DNA from: Colocasia esculenta
Lineage: Eukaryota; Streptophyta; Magnoliopsida; Alismatales; Araceae
Length of the DNA: 64,000 nucleotides
NCBI GenBank assembly: GCA_014218235.1
Contig: CM024755.1
Location: 38,212,713 to 38,276,712 of the forward strand
Direction of reading: 5' to 3'
Part shown: piece by piece, positions 52,510 through 64,000 of the stretch
How the letters are laid out: every line of letters begins with the position of its first letter
Numbering within the stretch: position 1 is the first letter of the stretch
Notes under the pieces: generated by a model
Seen by the model: only the letters and a program-made list of their open reading frames with translations
What the model was told of the DNA's origin: nothing
The model's database searches: none
Position numbers and translations under genes: made by a program

Positions 52510-55500
52510 TCATGAATCAAACAAGCAAAGTCCAAGCTCTCTTCTCAAACAAGAATATCTTTCATTGCACAAAGGTTTAGTAAAGATATCAACAATTTAT
52601 TTTGAAATTTCAACAAAGTGCAATTCAAAAGAATTTTTGCTTACTTCATCTCTTAAGAAGTGATGCCTGATTTCTATGTGCTTTGTCCTAGAATGCTGGA
52701 TTGGATTTTTAGCCAAGCTAATTACACTAGTGTTATCACACAAAATTGGAACACATCCAAGATCTACTTGGTAGTCTTAGAGTTGATGTTTAATCCATAA
52801 CATTTGAGTGCCACAACTCCTTGCAGCAATATACTCTGCTTCTACAGTAGAGAGAGCAACCGAGTGTTGCTTCTTGGAAGCCTAAGAGACTAAACACCCT
52901 CCCAAAAATTGGCAATAGCCACTAGTACTCTTTCTATCCAGCTTATATCCAGTATAATCCGCATCTGAGAAAGATATCAAGTTAAACTCACTAGATGCAA
53001 GATACCACAATTCCAACTCATGAGTTCTTGCAAGGTATCTGAAAATTCTTTTTGCAACACTCATATGAGATTCTCTAGGACTAGCCTGAAATCTAGCACA
53101 TATGCACACTGAAAATTGAATGTCTGGTCTAGATGTTGTTAGATAAAGTAAGGATCCAATCATACGTCTGTAAATTTTTGGATCTACAGGGTTACCTTTC
53201 ATATCAGCATCTAAACTCACAGTGGTGCTCACTGGAGTTGCCATGGCTTTGGTATTTTCCATCTTGTATTTTTTCAGCAAGTTTTGAATGTATTTTGATT
53301 GATTTACAAAGATTCCTTCCTTTGTTTGAACAACCTACATTCTAAGAAAGAATTTTAATTCTCTCATTAGACTCATTTCAAATTCATTGGTCATCAATTC
53401 AGAAAATTCCTTACATAAAGAGGACTTTGTTGATCCAAAGATAATGTCATCAACATAAATTTGGACCAGCAAAATATACTTTCCTTGAACTTTTGTAAAG
53501 AGTATTTGATCAACCTTACCTCTTGTATACCCTTTACCTATGAGGAATGAGCTCAACCGATCATACCATGCTCGGGGAGCTTGTTTCAGACCATATAAGG
53601 CATTGTCCAACTTGAACACATGATTAGGAAGGTTAGTTCGTTCAAAACTAGGAGGTTGTTCAACATACACTTCCTCCTTGATCAAACCATTCAAAAAGGC
53701 ACTTTTAACATCCATTTGCTGCAGTTTAATACCATGAGCACAAGCAAAAGAAAGCAAAATCCGAATTGCTTCTAGCCTAGCTACTAGAGCAAAAGACTCT
53801 TCAAAATCAATTCCGAATTTCTGATTATAGCCTTTTGCAACAAGCCTAGCTTTATTTCTAATTACCTTGCCCTCTTCACTTATTTTGTTTCTAAAAACCC
53901 ATTTAGTTCCAATAACTCCTTGAGAAGAAGGTCTTGGAACCAAATGCCAAACTTTATTCCTTTCAAACTGATTTAATTCTTCATGCATTGCATTTATCCA
54001 GAAAGTATCTTTTAAAGCATCCTCAATATTCTTGGGTTCAATTTGTGAAACAAGAGTCATTTGATCAAGTTCAGAAATAACCTTAAAATGTGATCTTGTC
54101 CTAGGAGGGTCAAGTAAATTACCAATAATACTTTCCTGAGGATGATCTCTTAGCATTCTTATGTTCATCTGATCTCTCTCTCTGTCTTCATTGGCTAACT
54201 CCTGTGCTTCACTGCCATCTGAACTTTTCTTGGTTGCTGATTCCTTTTCCTCTTGGTCTTTAGCATCCTCTCCTTCCAGAAACTCCCTATCTTCCTTTTC
54301 TCTGCATAAATCAGCATTAAATTCATCAAATGTGATATGAGGGGATTCTTCAACAATTTGATCTTTTACATTAAAGACACTATAAGCTCTTGAATGATCA
54401 GAATAACCAAGGAAGATCCCTAAATCACTTTTACGCTCAAATTTATCCAGGTCATGTTTGTTGTTAAAGAGAATGAAACACTTGTCACCAAACACTTTAA
54501 AATGAGCAATGGAAGGTTTCTTACCTTTCAGTAGTTCATGAGTCTTTTTTCTAAAAGGCCTTACCATTGCACGATTTATGATGTAACAGGAAGTATTTAC
54601 TGCCTCTGCCCAGAATTTTCTTGGCAGTCCACTCTCAATCAGCATTGTTCTTGCCATCTCTACAAGAGTCCTGTTTCTTCTTTCTACAGCTCCATTTTTT
54701 TCAGGAGTTCTAGGTGATAAAAACTTGTGGGAAACCCCTTCTTCCCTGTAAAAAGTCTCAAAATCAATATTCTCAAACTCCCCACCATGATCAGACATGA
54801 TTGAGATAATTTTGAATTTTCCTTCCTAAGCAATTTTCTTGTAAAACTCATGGAATTCTATGAAAGAATCATTTTTGTGAGCAAGAAAGAAAACCCAAGT
54901 AAATCTAGAGAAGTCATCAACAAGAACATATCCAAACCTTTTTTCCATTTAAATTGTTTGTCCTTGTGGGTCCAAACAGATCCATGTGGATAAGCTCAAA
55001 AGGTTTAGTGGACTGACTTTCTGATCTACTCTTAAAAGATTTTCTTGTTTGCTTATCTTGTGAACATGCTTCACAGAGTTTCAAATTTTGTTTGAAGGAA
55101 ATTTCAGGTAAGCCCTTAACCATGTTGAATTTTACCAACTTATGAAGCATGTTGTAGCTAGCATGACCTAGTCTACGATGCCACAAGCAAGCAAGATCAT
55201 TTTTATTTACAGTTAGACACAAGTTGGTGTTTTTAGGTTCATCAAGATTAACCATGTACATATTATTTATTCTTTTTCCAGTGAATTTTACACAATCAGA
55301 ACTAGGTTCAAAAATAGTACAGCCAAGAGAATCAAAAATTACTTTGTGACCCTTGTCACACGATTGGCTTATACTCAGGAGGTTGTATTCCAATCCTTCC
55401 ACCAGAAGAATATCATCAATTGAGTTGGAAAGATTTCTGCCTACCTTACCTGAACCAACAATCTTACCTTTATTACTTTCTCCAAAGGTAACATGCCCAG

Positions 55501-55606
55501 CTTTCTTTTCAGACAAAAGACAAAATTTATCCTTGTCTCCCGTCATATGTCTTGAACAGCCACTATCTAGATACCACATGTTGTTCTTGGCTACCTGCAC
55601 ACACAA
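52510..55606 (-). pseudogene. Sirevirus B pol: protease, integrase, RT, RNase H
   Basis: Order on the minus strand: protease MWYLDSGCSRHMTG (55570), GAG-pre-integrase/zinc finger (LWHRRLGH, CEACSQDK), integrase core (HMDLFGP, MSDHGGEFENIDF, PEKNGAVERRNRT), RT (KARLVAKGYNQ, QMDVKSAFLNG, ALYGLKQAPRAWYDR, IYVDDIIFGS near 53450), RNase H (SDADYTGYKLDRKSTSG, LSTVEAEY, LCDNTSV) and the natural stop TGA at 52510. Defects: one extra base in an A run near 54942; TAG near 54825, 53336 and 52881; TAA near 52777 and 52603. All motifs are kept, so decay is recent in relative terms. Pol starts in frame with gag straight after a TGA. Confidence 0.9.
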
Positions 55607-56501
55607 TCAAAGAAAATTCTTTGGAACCCAAGTGCATTTGGGTCCCTCCAAATCACTCAAATCAAGAACATAAGAGAGCAAATTCTTTGGAATCCAAATT
55701 TGTTTCTTTACTGTGGAGTTGTTTTTGTTCCTGAAATCATGTTGGTTTTTGTTTTTCTTGCTGTTTTCACAGTGTTTTGGAGCATTTGCATTCATGAATC
55801 TTCTACCAAAATAATTTTTATTGACATTTTCATAGTGAGGTCAGAACCTGGTTTGACTCCTAAACTCTTTAGGATATCTTGTTCTTTCAAATCCAGCAAA
55901 ATCATAAACTTGTGTCGACACTCTGTAGGGGTAGTGTTGACCTACATAATCCTATTCTGGCTTGTTTTGAGTGTTTGTATGAGTAGGTCTTGACCTACTA
56001 TATGCCCACCTAGTATGAGACCAAGCCTGTGATGGTGTTGGCCTACAATAAGTCCATTTTCTCAAATTTTGTGACTTAGTGTATGATGGTGTCGACCTTT
56101 CCAGCCAGAAGATTTCATGTTTTTTTTCCTTTGAGACAATGGTTTATTTCCTGTGTCAGTTTTATTTTTTCTATTCAATTTTTTATTGCAAGAGGTCTTT
56201 GTTGTTCTTCCCTTTCTAGGTTCTTGTTCATTTTTTCCATTCATTTGTCTTGTTGAAGTGGAAGCTTCTGAAATTTTTGAAGAGGTAAATATGATGGTTT
56301 TTAGTCCTACCTCTTTCTTCTTTGTGGGATTAAATCCTAACCCTTCCTTGTTGAAGTTTACTTTTGTTCCTAGTAAAGCTTCAAGATTGTTTTTGCCACT
56401 AACAAATCTTTCCAAAGCTTCCTATCTTTTGGTTATTTCTTTTTGCAAAACTTCAAGTTCCTTTTTAAATTCAATATTGACATTGTTTAAGGCAACATTT
56501 T
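55607..56501 (-). pseudogene. Sirevirus B gag, C-terminal part
   Basis: Identified by similarity to the end of TR-GAG-1 Gag: GLGFNPTKKK (compare GLGYIPLEK) at about 56320, and WIPKNLL and GPKCTWVPKN before the TGA at 55607-55609. The middle carries stops and frame changes. The coiled-coil and first knuckle regions are missing because LTR H interrupts the gene at 56502. Confidence 0.7.
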
Positions 56502-57109
56502 TGTAGTGCCCTAAAATTTTTCTTGAATTTATATTGCAATTGTATGTTTATTTCTGCATGTAATTGTGTGTTGTTCTGTGATGACCTTGGCGTTAACAAC
56601 TGCTGGCATTGACATCTGTTGGTGGCATGATCGTCTGCCGTTTATCCCTTGTTAACGACAGCATATAGTGTCGTTTATTATTTACTGAATTATTTAATTT
56701 TTGGGTAAGAATGTAGACGACACAGTCGATGGACGTCTACATCATTGCTGACGGCAACTTAAGTTGACGTTAACATGACTTGCCTATTTTGGATGTTACC
56801 ATTCCGGGGGAGTGAAATCAGTCATTTCCAAAAGCTTTTAATACATAGATCTGAACGTTTCTGATCCTAGGGTTAGGATTGAGTTTTGGCTACGCGTGGG
56901 CGATCTTTATAAGAACATAATTCGCAGTTAGGGGAGGTTTTCGCCCTAGTTTTGGAAGAGAGAAAGGAGGGCCGAGGAAGGGTTTTGCAGAGCTCGTGCA
57001 TGCGATCTAAAGGTTTCGGGACCAAGGTGGAACATCCAGCAACGAGATCTGAAGCTTCTCCAAGCGGGAGAGCTGCGTTGGAGGCAAATTTGGAGCGTTT
57101 GAAGCCGGT
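56502..57109 (+). repeat. LTR H, first 608 bp
   Basis: Begins tgtagtgccctaaaattt after attt(t) in gag of B and resembles the start of solo LTR F. It contains hairpin-forming repeats (atgtagacg and cgtctacat around 56711-56743; caacttaagttg near 56757). Ends at ccggt (57105-57109) where Gypsy-2 inserted. The remainder is outside the window. Confidence 0.65.
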
Positions 57110-60100
57110 TGTAGCACCCCAGAAAGTTTAATAAGTAAAAATTTGAATAAATGGAAATAAATAATTTCCATAATATCAGATTATTTAAAACATACGTACA
57201 AAAACACATCAGAAAATTCCGTAACATTTATAAATCAACCTCGCATATTATTCCTAAGTGTTCCATGAAGAAATTCGTGCAACGAAAAATCCAATTAACT
57301 GAGTGTACATCACATGGTGACCGATTATCCAAATAAGGAAACAAGTCGGAAAACCGTTAACACGAAAATACGACGCAACCATAAATTAAATAAAAATATT
57401 GGAGAGACTTCCAACATTATATATTAATGACCCAATATCATAATGGGGCCAATGGACCACATATGGCCCAAAAATCAAATGAAGCAAGAAAATGCATGGA
57501 AATTCGTAGCTTAAATAAGCTGAAATTAGAAAGAGGTAATTAGAGTTGAATTGGGAAGAGATCTTGCATTCTTGGCAACCCAATTTGTGCTTAACTATGG
57601 TGGGAGGTTTCCTAAGCCTCACACACTCTAATGGAGGAAGAAATCCTCAAATTAGGAAACTAATAAGCCAAAACCGCAACCATAGTTTCCTTGTCACAAT
57701 AGGACTCCTAAACACCATGGTTGCTTAAATACTCTTCACCAAACCCTAGGGACGAGTTTTACAACTTGCTGGGGTTGTGTGGAGGAGCTCTTGGTGGCTG
57801 GAGAGCAAGAGATCAAGCATACCAAGCTCATCTTCTTCCCCTTTTCGTCTGCTTCAACCTGTGAAAACCGCCCTCTTGGAGTCAACCAAAGGTAGGTCAA
57901 ACCTAAATCCCATCGTGCAAGGATTACACCCCTGGAAAGAGGGTCAAGTCTATATCCTAACCCAAGTGGAATGTCCAATTTCCATGCAGTATACATGGAG
58001 TATTAAGCGTTCTTCAAACAGTGGTCTGAACAAGGGATTTCAGAAGAATGAGACTTCATAACCCCAGAAGGTAGGTTTTCTCGGGCCAAACCTTAAAACA
58101 TATTATACCAATGTGTAGATCATCAAGTCTAGTTTCATGTCTAATTGGTTTCATCGAATTCCAATGAGTAGATTTTGAATTATATGCGTTTTGCCAAAGT
58201 CGTGCATGTTAGGGTCTTTTCCTGTTCATGTCAATTTATCACACATCCCAAGGCCATTTAAAATTATTTAAAAATCATAGTTCTTACCTATTCCATGTTC
58301 CCTACAACTTTCATGTTGAGACTTTTGTCCGAAAAGCCCTAGTTTATAAGATATAAGCGTTGCATGATCGAACCCCCCCTGAGTGCCGTTTTTCTGCATT
58401 TTCGGGCTGGACCCTAAACTGCGTCCAGGCAGAAGGACGCATTTCAAGGGCCTAGTATCACGCCGCCCGCAAGCGACGTGATCCCATGAAAAGCATCCGC
58501 GAACCCGGACGCCATTAGGGCGTTGACCAGTCCACGCCCCGCGTCGGTCTGCGTGCCGCCTGGGAGTCTGGGCCGCTCTGAAACGCGACGTCCGACCCCG
58601 ACACGTTTCAGAGGCTTTTCCCACCCAGAATTTTATTAAATGATTTTTTGTATACGCGCCCAAGTCCCCCGACGCGATTCGATGCTTAATGCGGCCAAGC
58701 ATGTGGATGCGATTTGGATTTTTCACTGTTTCACCTGTTTTGACTATGCACTGCATTTTTAAGTGCGTCCTCTGTGTTGGACGCATATTTCCAAGCTTAC
58801 CCGAGGCCTGTTTAACATGATATTTAGTGTGTAATTCGCATGTCTTGGGTCTGATCATTTCATGATGTTTATTTAATGGCTTAAAAGTGTTTAACCCATT
58901 TAAAAGTTATAATTATGTGAATATTATTCTAATTATTTTCTTAATGACATGATCATTCATGCAAATTGTGATTCACTCTTGTTACTATTCTAGCTTGATT
59001 AAAAGTATAATTATTATCTTAAAATCTTGCAAACCCATGTGTAGTTAAATGCATTGTTCATTGCATGCCATCATGTTAAGAGCTTTCCGCAAGTTTATAA
59101 CCGATGGATTGTGGATTGAGACGCGTACATCACTACACACTTGCACATCTAGGCAGCCCTTTCTTGGGGATTTGGAAGCTCTCTATCGGTCATTCCGAAT
59201 CGGTAGACTAGTGACCTTTTCTCCAAGGCCTCCGTAAATCTCCTCTGACCATGGATTCCCACATGGCGACAAGTTGGTTGTACCATTGAAGTTCCCTGGA
59301 GATAGCGTGCATTTCCTCTCTCATCTTGCTCTCGTGAGTGTGATTTTACAATCTAGACTAAAGACATTAATGTAAATATCAAACTAAAGTATAAATTGTG
59401 TTGTTATGCTGCCAAATTTATCTCTTGACCATTGTTCTCATGAAATCATGTTCAATTACTTATTACTTGTTCTTACCATCATCATGAACATGACATTACA
59501 CATGCTTACTTATTGAAACTCTCATTGGCCATTATTAATGACTGTGGGTATCTACATTTAAATTTAAGTGAGATGCTGACTGGGCTCGACGAATGTCCAA
59601 GGGCTCCAGTCTAGCCCCAATGACGGAGAGTCATAAATATATTGTTAACCATGGGGTATAATGATTACTGGTGTTGCATCTGCGCTGGGAGTCGTGCGTG
59701 CGTGTTGAATGATAGATACAATAACCACATACACGTGTCCTAGTGTACATTCTTGATGGATCTTTTCTTGGTGTACATTAGTGTCTACGTGCCTGATCAG
59801 TGTTACATGATCATGCTCGTGTGTGCTTGCTTGCTTGCGTGATATGGCCATCCTGCATTCTTTGCAATTAGTGATATCTCGCGTTCTTGAAAACTATTGA
59901 CATCAAGTGAAATCTTGCGTGCTTGTACAAAGTGATATATTGCTAGTTCTATTTTGTTATATTTTTCTAGATCTTGTTCTTTCGTGATCACTCTATCTAG
60001 CTTGTTCACGTATCATGTTTTAATGAGTTTTATTCGTACATGCATATCATGACATTCATCGTGCTTACCTAGTTCTAAACTGCTAATCACTTATATCATT

Positions 60101-60532
60101 GCCCGCACATTGAGATATAAATCCTACTGGGCTAGTTTGCTCATTCCCTACTTTTAACCATTCTAGGTGATTATGACATTCAATAGGAAGAGCAAGTCGA
60201 GGATGGGGATGCATCCGAGTGATAAGCGTTCCAACTATGTGTCTAGCTATAGTTAGTTTGCTTTGAGCGTTAGATTCATGTAGTAGGAAGTGAGGTATTA
60301 TGTACTTTTCTTTTTATTGAGTCTTAGTCTTGTACTAGTTCTTCTGAGATGAATATGAGATTTGAATACAAAATTAGTTGAGTTCAATATTTGGGCCCTA
60401 TGATGATGTATGTTGTTATACATTTAGTGTGTGCTAGCTAGAGGCTTATTTGCCAACTGTTCACGTCTCGGGATACCGACTCGAATTATTCCGCATTAAT
60501 AATATTCGCTGCGTAATTCTCGGGACGTGACA
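57110..60532 (+). repeat. Gypsy-2 5' LTR
   Basis: 3423 bp, tgtagcaccccag...ctcgggacgtgaca, and the primer site follows six bases later. A GC-rich island at 58420-58700 repeats gacgcga/gcgacgt motifs. 59130-59390 and 60090-60125 are related to LTR E. Confidence 0.88.
57725..57731 (+). promoter_or_regulatory. TATA-like box of Gypsy-2 LTR
   Basis: ttaaata in ttgcttaaatactcttcacc, the same core as in the Gypsy-1 LTR (2137 and 26861). Confidence 0.45.
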
Positions 60533-60538
60533 GTTTAG

Positions 60539-60550
60539 TGGTATCAGAGC
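60539..60550 (+). other. Primer binding site of Gypsy-2
   Basis: tggtatcagagc, the initiator Met tRNA complement, six bases after the LTR end. The 220 bases up to the gag ATG (60773) form an untranslated leader. Confidence 0.93.
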
Positions 60551-60772
60551 CTAGGAATACCAAATAGGATATATGTCTCAGGATTAGGAGATACCTATGG
60601 AACCTAGGTCATAGAAATTAAATATAGTACCTGGTGAGAATGGGTAGAGACTGGGAATATGTTAGAATGAACAAAACACTCCTTACCCATTGAGTCTTAT
60701 AAGGTATCGAGAGACATTAATTGGTTTCCATCCTTTTCTCAGGAACCCTCATAACTCTCTCACTTCACTGCA

Positions 60773-61790
60773 ATGGCTCGCAATCAGTGGCAAGCTATGT
60801 AAGAAACCGTGGCTGGATTGACTCAGGCTTTACAAAATGTGGTTCAGGCTGGAATTCAGGCTGCAGCTGCAAGGAATGGAGCCGGTGATCTGCACCAGAA
60901 TTTTAGGAGTTTGAACCCCCCTCGCTTCTCTGGATCCCCTGATCCGGATGAAGCAGAGAACTAGCAAGAGGAGATAGAAAGGATCTTCCAAGTCATGTAA
61001 TGCACTAACAGGGAGAAGGTGGTACTGGCTACTTTTCAATTCACTAAGGATGCCCGAGCATGGTGGAAGGCCACATCGGCCCACTTGCCAAATGTAGCTG
61101 AGCTAGAGTGGGCAGGATTTCTGGAGATCTTCCAAGGAAAATACTTCTCTAAAAGAGTTAAGGAAAAGAAGGCGGCGGAATTTGCCACATCGAAACAGAA
61201 AGGAATGTTCGTGGCTGAGTATGAGGCTCAGATCGTGCGTCTTGCTGTGTATGCCCCACACTTGGTGGGAATGGAAAGACTGAAGGCAAATCGGTTCATG
61301 GATGGGCTCAGGCCCATGTTCATCGAGAAGCTCAGACCTCACAACATTCAAACTTACACTGAGATGGTCAAAAGAGCTCAGCTGGTAGAAGACACCATGG
61401 CCAAAGTAGAGGGCATGAGGGGCAAGGACAACTCGAAGCTGGTCTTCGTCAAGAAGGAAGCACCTAATATTGCTCCAACCTTTCGTAACAACAACGTTAA
61501 CAACAACAACAAGAGGCTGAATGCCGGAAGGGATGTTGCTGGAGACAAGAGAGTCAAAGTGGAAGGTAGGCAGTTGGTGGAAAATTGTAAATTCTGTGAT
61601 AAACCAGGGCATCGAGCTGAAGAATGCTGGAAGAAGCCCAGGGCATGCTTGAAATGCGGGGGTCGTGACCACCGTATTCCTGACTATCCTATACTGAAGG
61701 ATCAGCTAGGAAGACCTCAGAATGTACTACGGTGTCAGGGACGCCTTAATGCTGTCATAGAAGCTGACCTACCCGAGGAAGGGGGTATGG
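60773..61790 (+). pseudogene. Gypsy-2 gag
   Basis: ATG at 60773 (MARNQWQAM). TAA, TAG and TAA stops fall within the first 240 bases (near 60800, 60963 and 60999); the TAG lies where Gypsy-1 has Trp. From 61019 it is open: gag core KDARAWWKA, FQGKYFSKRVKEKKAAEF, then a first knuckle CKFCDKPGHRAEEC (about 61588) and a second, CLKCGGRDHRIPDY, whose last Cys is Tyr. The frame runs on into protease. Confidence 0.88.
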
Positions 61791-63661
61791 TTGAAGGTAC
61801 CATTTCTATACACTCTCAACCTGCATTTGTGCTTATTGATACTGGAGCTGCATATTCATTTATTTCCACCACATTTGCTGCAACTCTACCTATCAAACCT
61901 GTACCCTTGAAATCCAAGATCACTGTAGCTTCTCCCCTAGGCTAGGAATCTGAACTCACTCACTACTTGCCAAAATGTGAAACCATAATTGGAGGACACA
62001 ATCTCCCTGTCGACCTTATCTGTTTATTAGACATGAAGGGTTATGATGCCATTTTGGGTGTCGATTAGCTAATTGAATATGATGCCGATGTAAATTGTCA
62101 CCATAGGAGGGTCACTTTCAAAATACCAAACCTTCCAACTCTATCACTACTTGGCACCCGTTATCACAAACACCCTATCTTGATATCCTCCTTAAAGGCT
62201 TCTAAGCTGATCAACCAGGGTTGTGATGCTTTCCTAGTTTTAGTCTTGGCAACTGAAAAGAAGAAACCAACCCTAGAGGACATTCCAATAGCCAGGGACT
62301 ATCATGATGTATTTCAAGAGGAATTACCTGGTATACCACCTGAGCGGGAGGTAAACTTTACCATTGAGTTACTCCCTGGGGCAGCCCCTATTTCAAAAGC
62401 TCCGTATCGCATGTCCCCTGTTGAATTGCAGGAGTTGAAGAGACAGATCCAAGAATTGCTAGATCAGGGTTTTATCAGGCCTAGCACAACCCCGTGGGGA
62501 GTGCCAGTGCTATTTGTCAAGAAGAAGGACGGGACAATGAGGCTATGCATTGATTACCGTCAGTTAAACCAGTTGACAATAAAGAATAAGTATCCACTAC
62601 CCCGCATCGATGAGCTGTTTGACCAGATCTCCGGTGCACAATATTTCTCCAAGATAGATCTAAGATCAGGCTACCATCAACTAAGAATAAAGGAAGAGGA
62701 TATTCACAAGTCTGCATTCTGGAGTAGATATGGTCACTATGAGTTCGTGGTCATGCCGTTTGGTTTAACAAATGCTCCAGCGGCTTTCATGCAACTTATG
62801 AACAATATTTATAGACCATACTTGGACCAGTTTATAGTGGTGTTCATTGATGACATCCTTATTTACTCCAAATCCAAAGAAGAACATGAAGAACACTTGA
62901 AGGTTGCTCTGCAAGTGCTCAGAGATAATCAACTCTATGCTAAACTCAGTAAGTGTGAATTCTGGATGGAGGAAGTGTCTTTCCTTGGTCACATCATATC
63001 CAAGGAGGGAATCTCTGTAGATCCATCTAAGGTGGAGGCGGTAAAGAACTAGGCAAGGTCGACAACTGTGTCGGAGATTAGAAGCTTTCTAGGTTTAGCC
63101 GGTTATTATCATCGCTTCATTAAAGATTTTTCAAAGATATTTGTACCATCGACCAGGCTTACTAGGAAGGAGAATCCATTTGCATGGACTGATGAATGTG
63201 AAGAAAGTTTCAGGGCATTGAAAGAGCACCTTACCTCAGCACCCGTACTGACACTGCCAGTTGCTGGGGGTAGTTTTGAAGTATACACTGATGCATCGGG
63301 GATCGGCCTAGGTTGTGTGCTGATGCAAAATGGGAAAGTTATATGCTACGCGTCCAGACAATTGAAGAAGCACAAGGATAATTATCATGTACATGATCTG
63401 GAGCTAGCTGCTGTAGTCTTCACCTTGAAGATATGGCGTCATTATCTATATGGTGAGAAATTCATTGTGTTTTCTTACCATAAAAGCTTGAAGTATCTGT
63501 TTTCTCAACAGGACTTGAATATGAGACAGCGAAGGTGGTTGGAGTATCTCAAAGACTTCGACTTCACGATCCAATATCATCCAGGAAAAGCAAATGATGT
63601 GGCAGATGCTCTAAGTAGGAAGCCAATAATCACATTGTCAAGTTTAATGGTGGGCGAATGA
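61791..63661 (+). pseudogene. Gypsy-2 protease, reverse transcriptase and RNase H
   Basis: The protease motif is FVLIDTGAAYSFIS near 61825. TAG codons near 61945 and 62068 break the protease, the second where Trp is usual. RT is open from 62180: ELLDQGFIRPST, RLCIDYRQLN, SKIDLRSGYHQ, VMPFGLTNAPAAF, and an intact FIDDILIYS near 62848. TAG at 63050. The connection and RNase H follow: YTDASGIGLG, DLELAAVVF, then FSYHKSLKYL, where the family (and Gypsy-1) has SDH, so a catalytic Asp is Tyr. ADALSRK closes the domain. TGA at 63659-63661. Confidence 0.9.
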
Positions 63662-64000
63662 AAGTTATTAGAAGACTTTGCCAAGTTAAATATTGATGCT
63701 GACATCAAAGAGAAGGGATGCCTTGTTGCTAGTGTTAGAGCACAACCTACACTATTGGAGGACCCCATAACACTCCAAGACAATGACCCTGTACTTGTGG
63801 AGATTAAGGCTAATCTAGACCAGAGGCCGGATTTCTCATTAACTGAAGATGGAAAACTATTGTTCCGGGATCGAGTATGTGTACCCGACCATGCGGAGAC
63901 AAAGAAAATGATTATGGATGAGGCTCACAAGACCAGGTATACCATTCATCCTAGAACTACCAAAATGTATCAGAATCTGAAGAGAAGCTTTTGGTGGCCA
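63662..64000 (+). pseudogene. Gypsy-2 integrase N-terminus (cut by window edge)
   Basis: After the TGA the same frame continues with the linker (RPDFSLTEDGKLLF) and the first half of the integrase zinc finger (DEAHKTRYTIHPRTTKMY, then FWWP). The sequence ends before the Cys pair. Confidence 0.85.

Larger units (their letters stand above)
39141..56501 (-). mobile_element. Sirevirus B, minus strand, 5' end missing, host of two later insertions
   Basis: Seen from the 3' LTR (39141-40679) through polypurine tracts, env-like gene (40978-44981), spacer, pol (52510-55606) and the C-terminal part of gag (to 56501). At 56502 it is broken by LTR H; the rest of gag, primer site and 5' LTR are outside. 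Nested inside are solo LTR C and TR-GAG-1. It interrupts the hAT relic, with cggtg as the flank (the other copy is not visible). Confidence 0.86.
57110..64000 (+). mobile_element. Gypsy-2: plus-strand chromovirus, right end outside window
   Basis: 5' LTR 57110-60532, primer site, gag, protease, RT, RNase H and the start of integrase, cut by the window edge. Protein sequence is close to Gypsy-1 in every domain, so it belongs to the same Tekay/Del group, but the LTRs are mostly different. At least nine stops and an RNase H active-site change mark it as defective. Target duplication ccggt on the left; the right copy is not visible. Confidence 0.9.

Noticed and set aside
58268..58858. 196-codon minus-strand frame in the Gypsy-2 LTR
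   Set aside because: GC-rich LTR island with few stops by composition; antisense to the element and without motif.
61103..61672. 189-codon minus-strand frame in Gypsy-2 gag
   Set aside because: Antisense of a well supported gag; composition reflects the opposite strand.
1..64000. tRNA or rRNA genes
   Set aside because: The Met-tRNA-like strings found are 12-base primer sites next to LTRs; no cloverleaf or rRNA core sequence was seen.

Overview
The window looks like intergenic DNA from a large-genome flowering plant. Almost all of it is nested LTR retrotransposons (Ty3/gypsy Tekay/Del-type chromoviruses and Ty1/copia Sirevirus/SIRE-type elements). There is also one decayed hAT transposase and one possible relic of a host coding exon. 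I found no intact host gene, rRNA, tRNA or CRISPR array. The plant assignment rests on the retrotransposon lineages, initiator-Met tRNA primer sites (TGGTATCAGAGC and a variant), the env-like family of Sireviruses, chromodomain-type integrase tails and a DUF659-type hAT protein. I cannot name the species.

Stack I (1-35271). The oldest visible layer is a gypsy LTR, 'E' (30495-31457 and 34600-35271). It was hit by solo LTR 'G' (31458-34594, target duplication gtatg) and by a plus-strand Sirevirus 'D', of which only the 3' part is seen (27327-30494). Sirevirus D was hit by a minus-strand chromovirus, Gypsy-1 (from beyond the left edge to 27326). Gypsy-1 then received Copia-1 (4926-17690, a 12.8-kb Sirevirus, duplication ttgta) inside its reverse transcriptase domain. 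It also received a 4.3-kb solo LTR 'F' (20378-24694, duplication caggc) inside its 5' LTR.

Middle (35272-39140). This is a purine-rich stretch with a possible exon relic, followed by a degenerate minus-strand hAT transposase cut by the next element.

Stack II (39141-64000). Sirevirus 'B' (minus strand, 39141-56501) carries env-like, pol and gag remnants. Inside it sit solo LTR 'C' (42180-43878, duplication tcttt) and a very young gag-only element, TR-GAG-1 (46693-52356, duplication tgacc). TR-GAG-1 has an intact 590-residue Gag, and its LTRs differ at about five positions by eye. B is broken at 56502 by LTR 'H', which is itself broken at 57110 by plus-strand Gypsy-2. Gypsy-2 runs off the right edge in its integrase.

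Function. Only TR-GAG-1 gag and a 456-residue ORF of unknown function in Copia-1 are open over their full length. The other coding regions carry stops, frameshifts, deletions or active-site changes. The less ordinary signals are: (1) the uncharacterised ORF downstream of the env-like gene, with a diverged homologous relic in Sirevirus D; (2) the young gag-only element; (3) repeated palindromic motif arrays in five unrelated Sirevirus LTRs; (4) conserved poly-C and GGTTCGG boxes near the 3' end of these LTRs; (5) Sirevirus B gag and pol in one frame separated by a single TGA.
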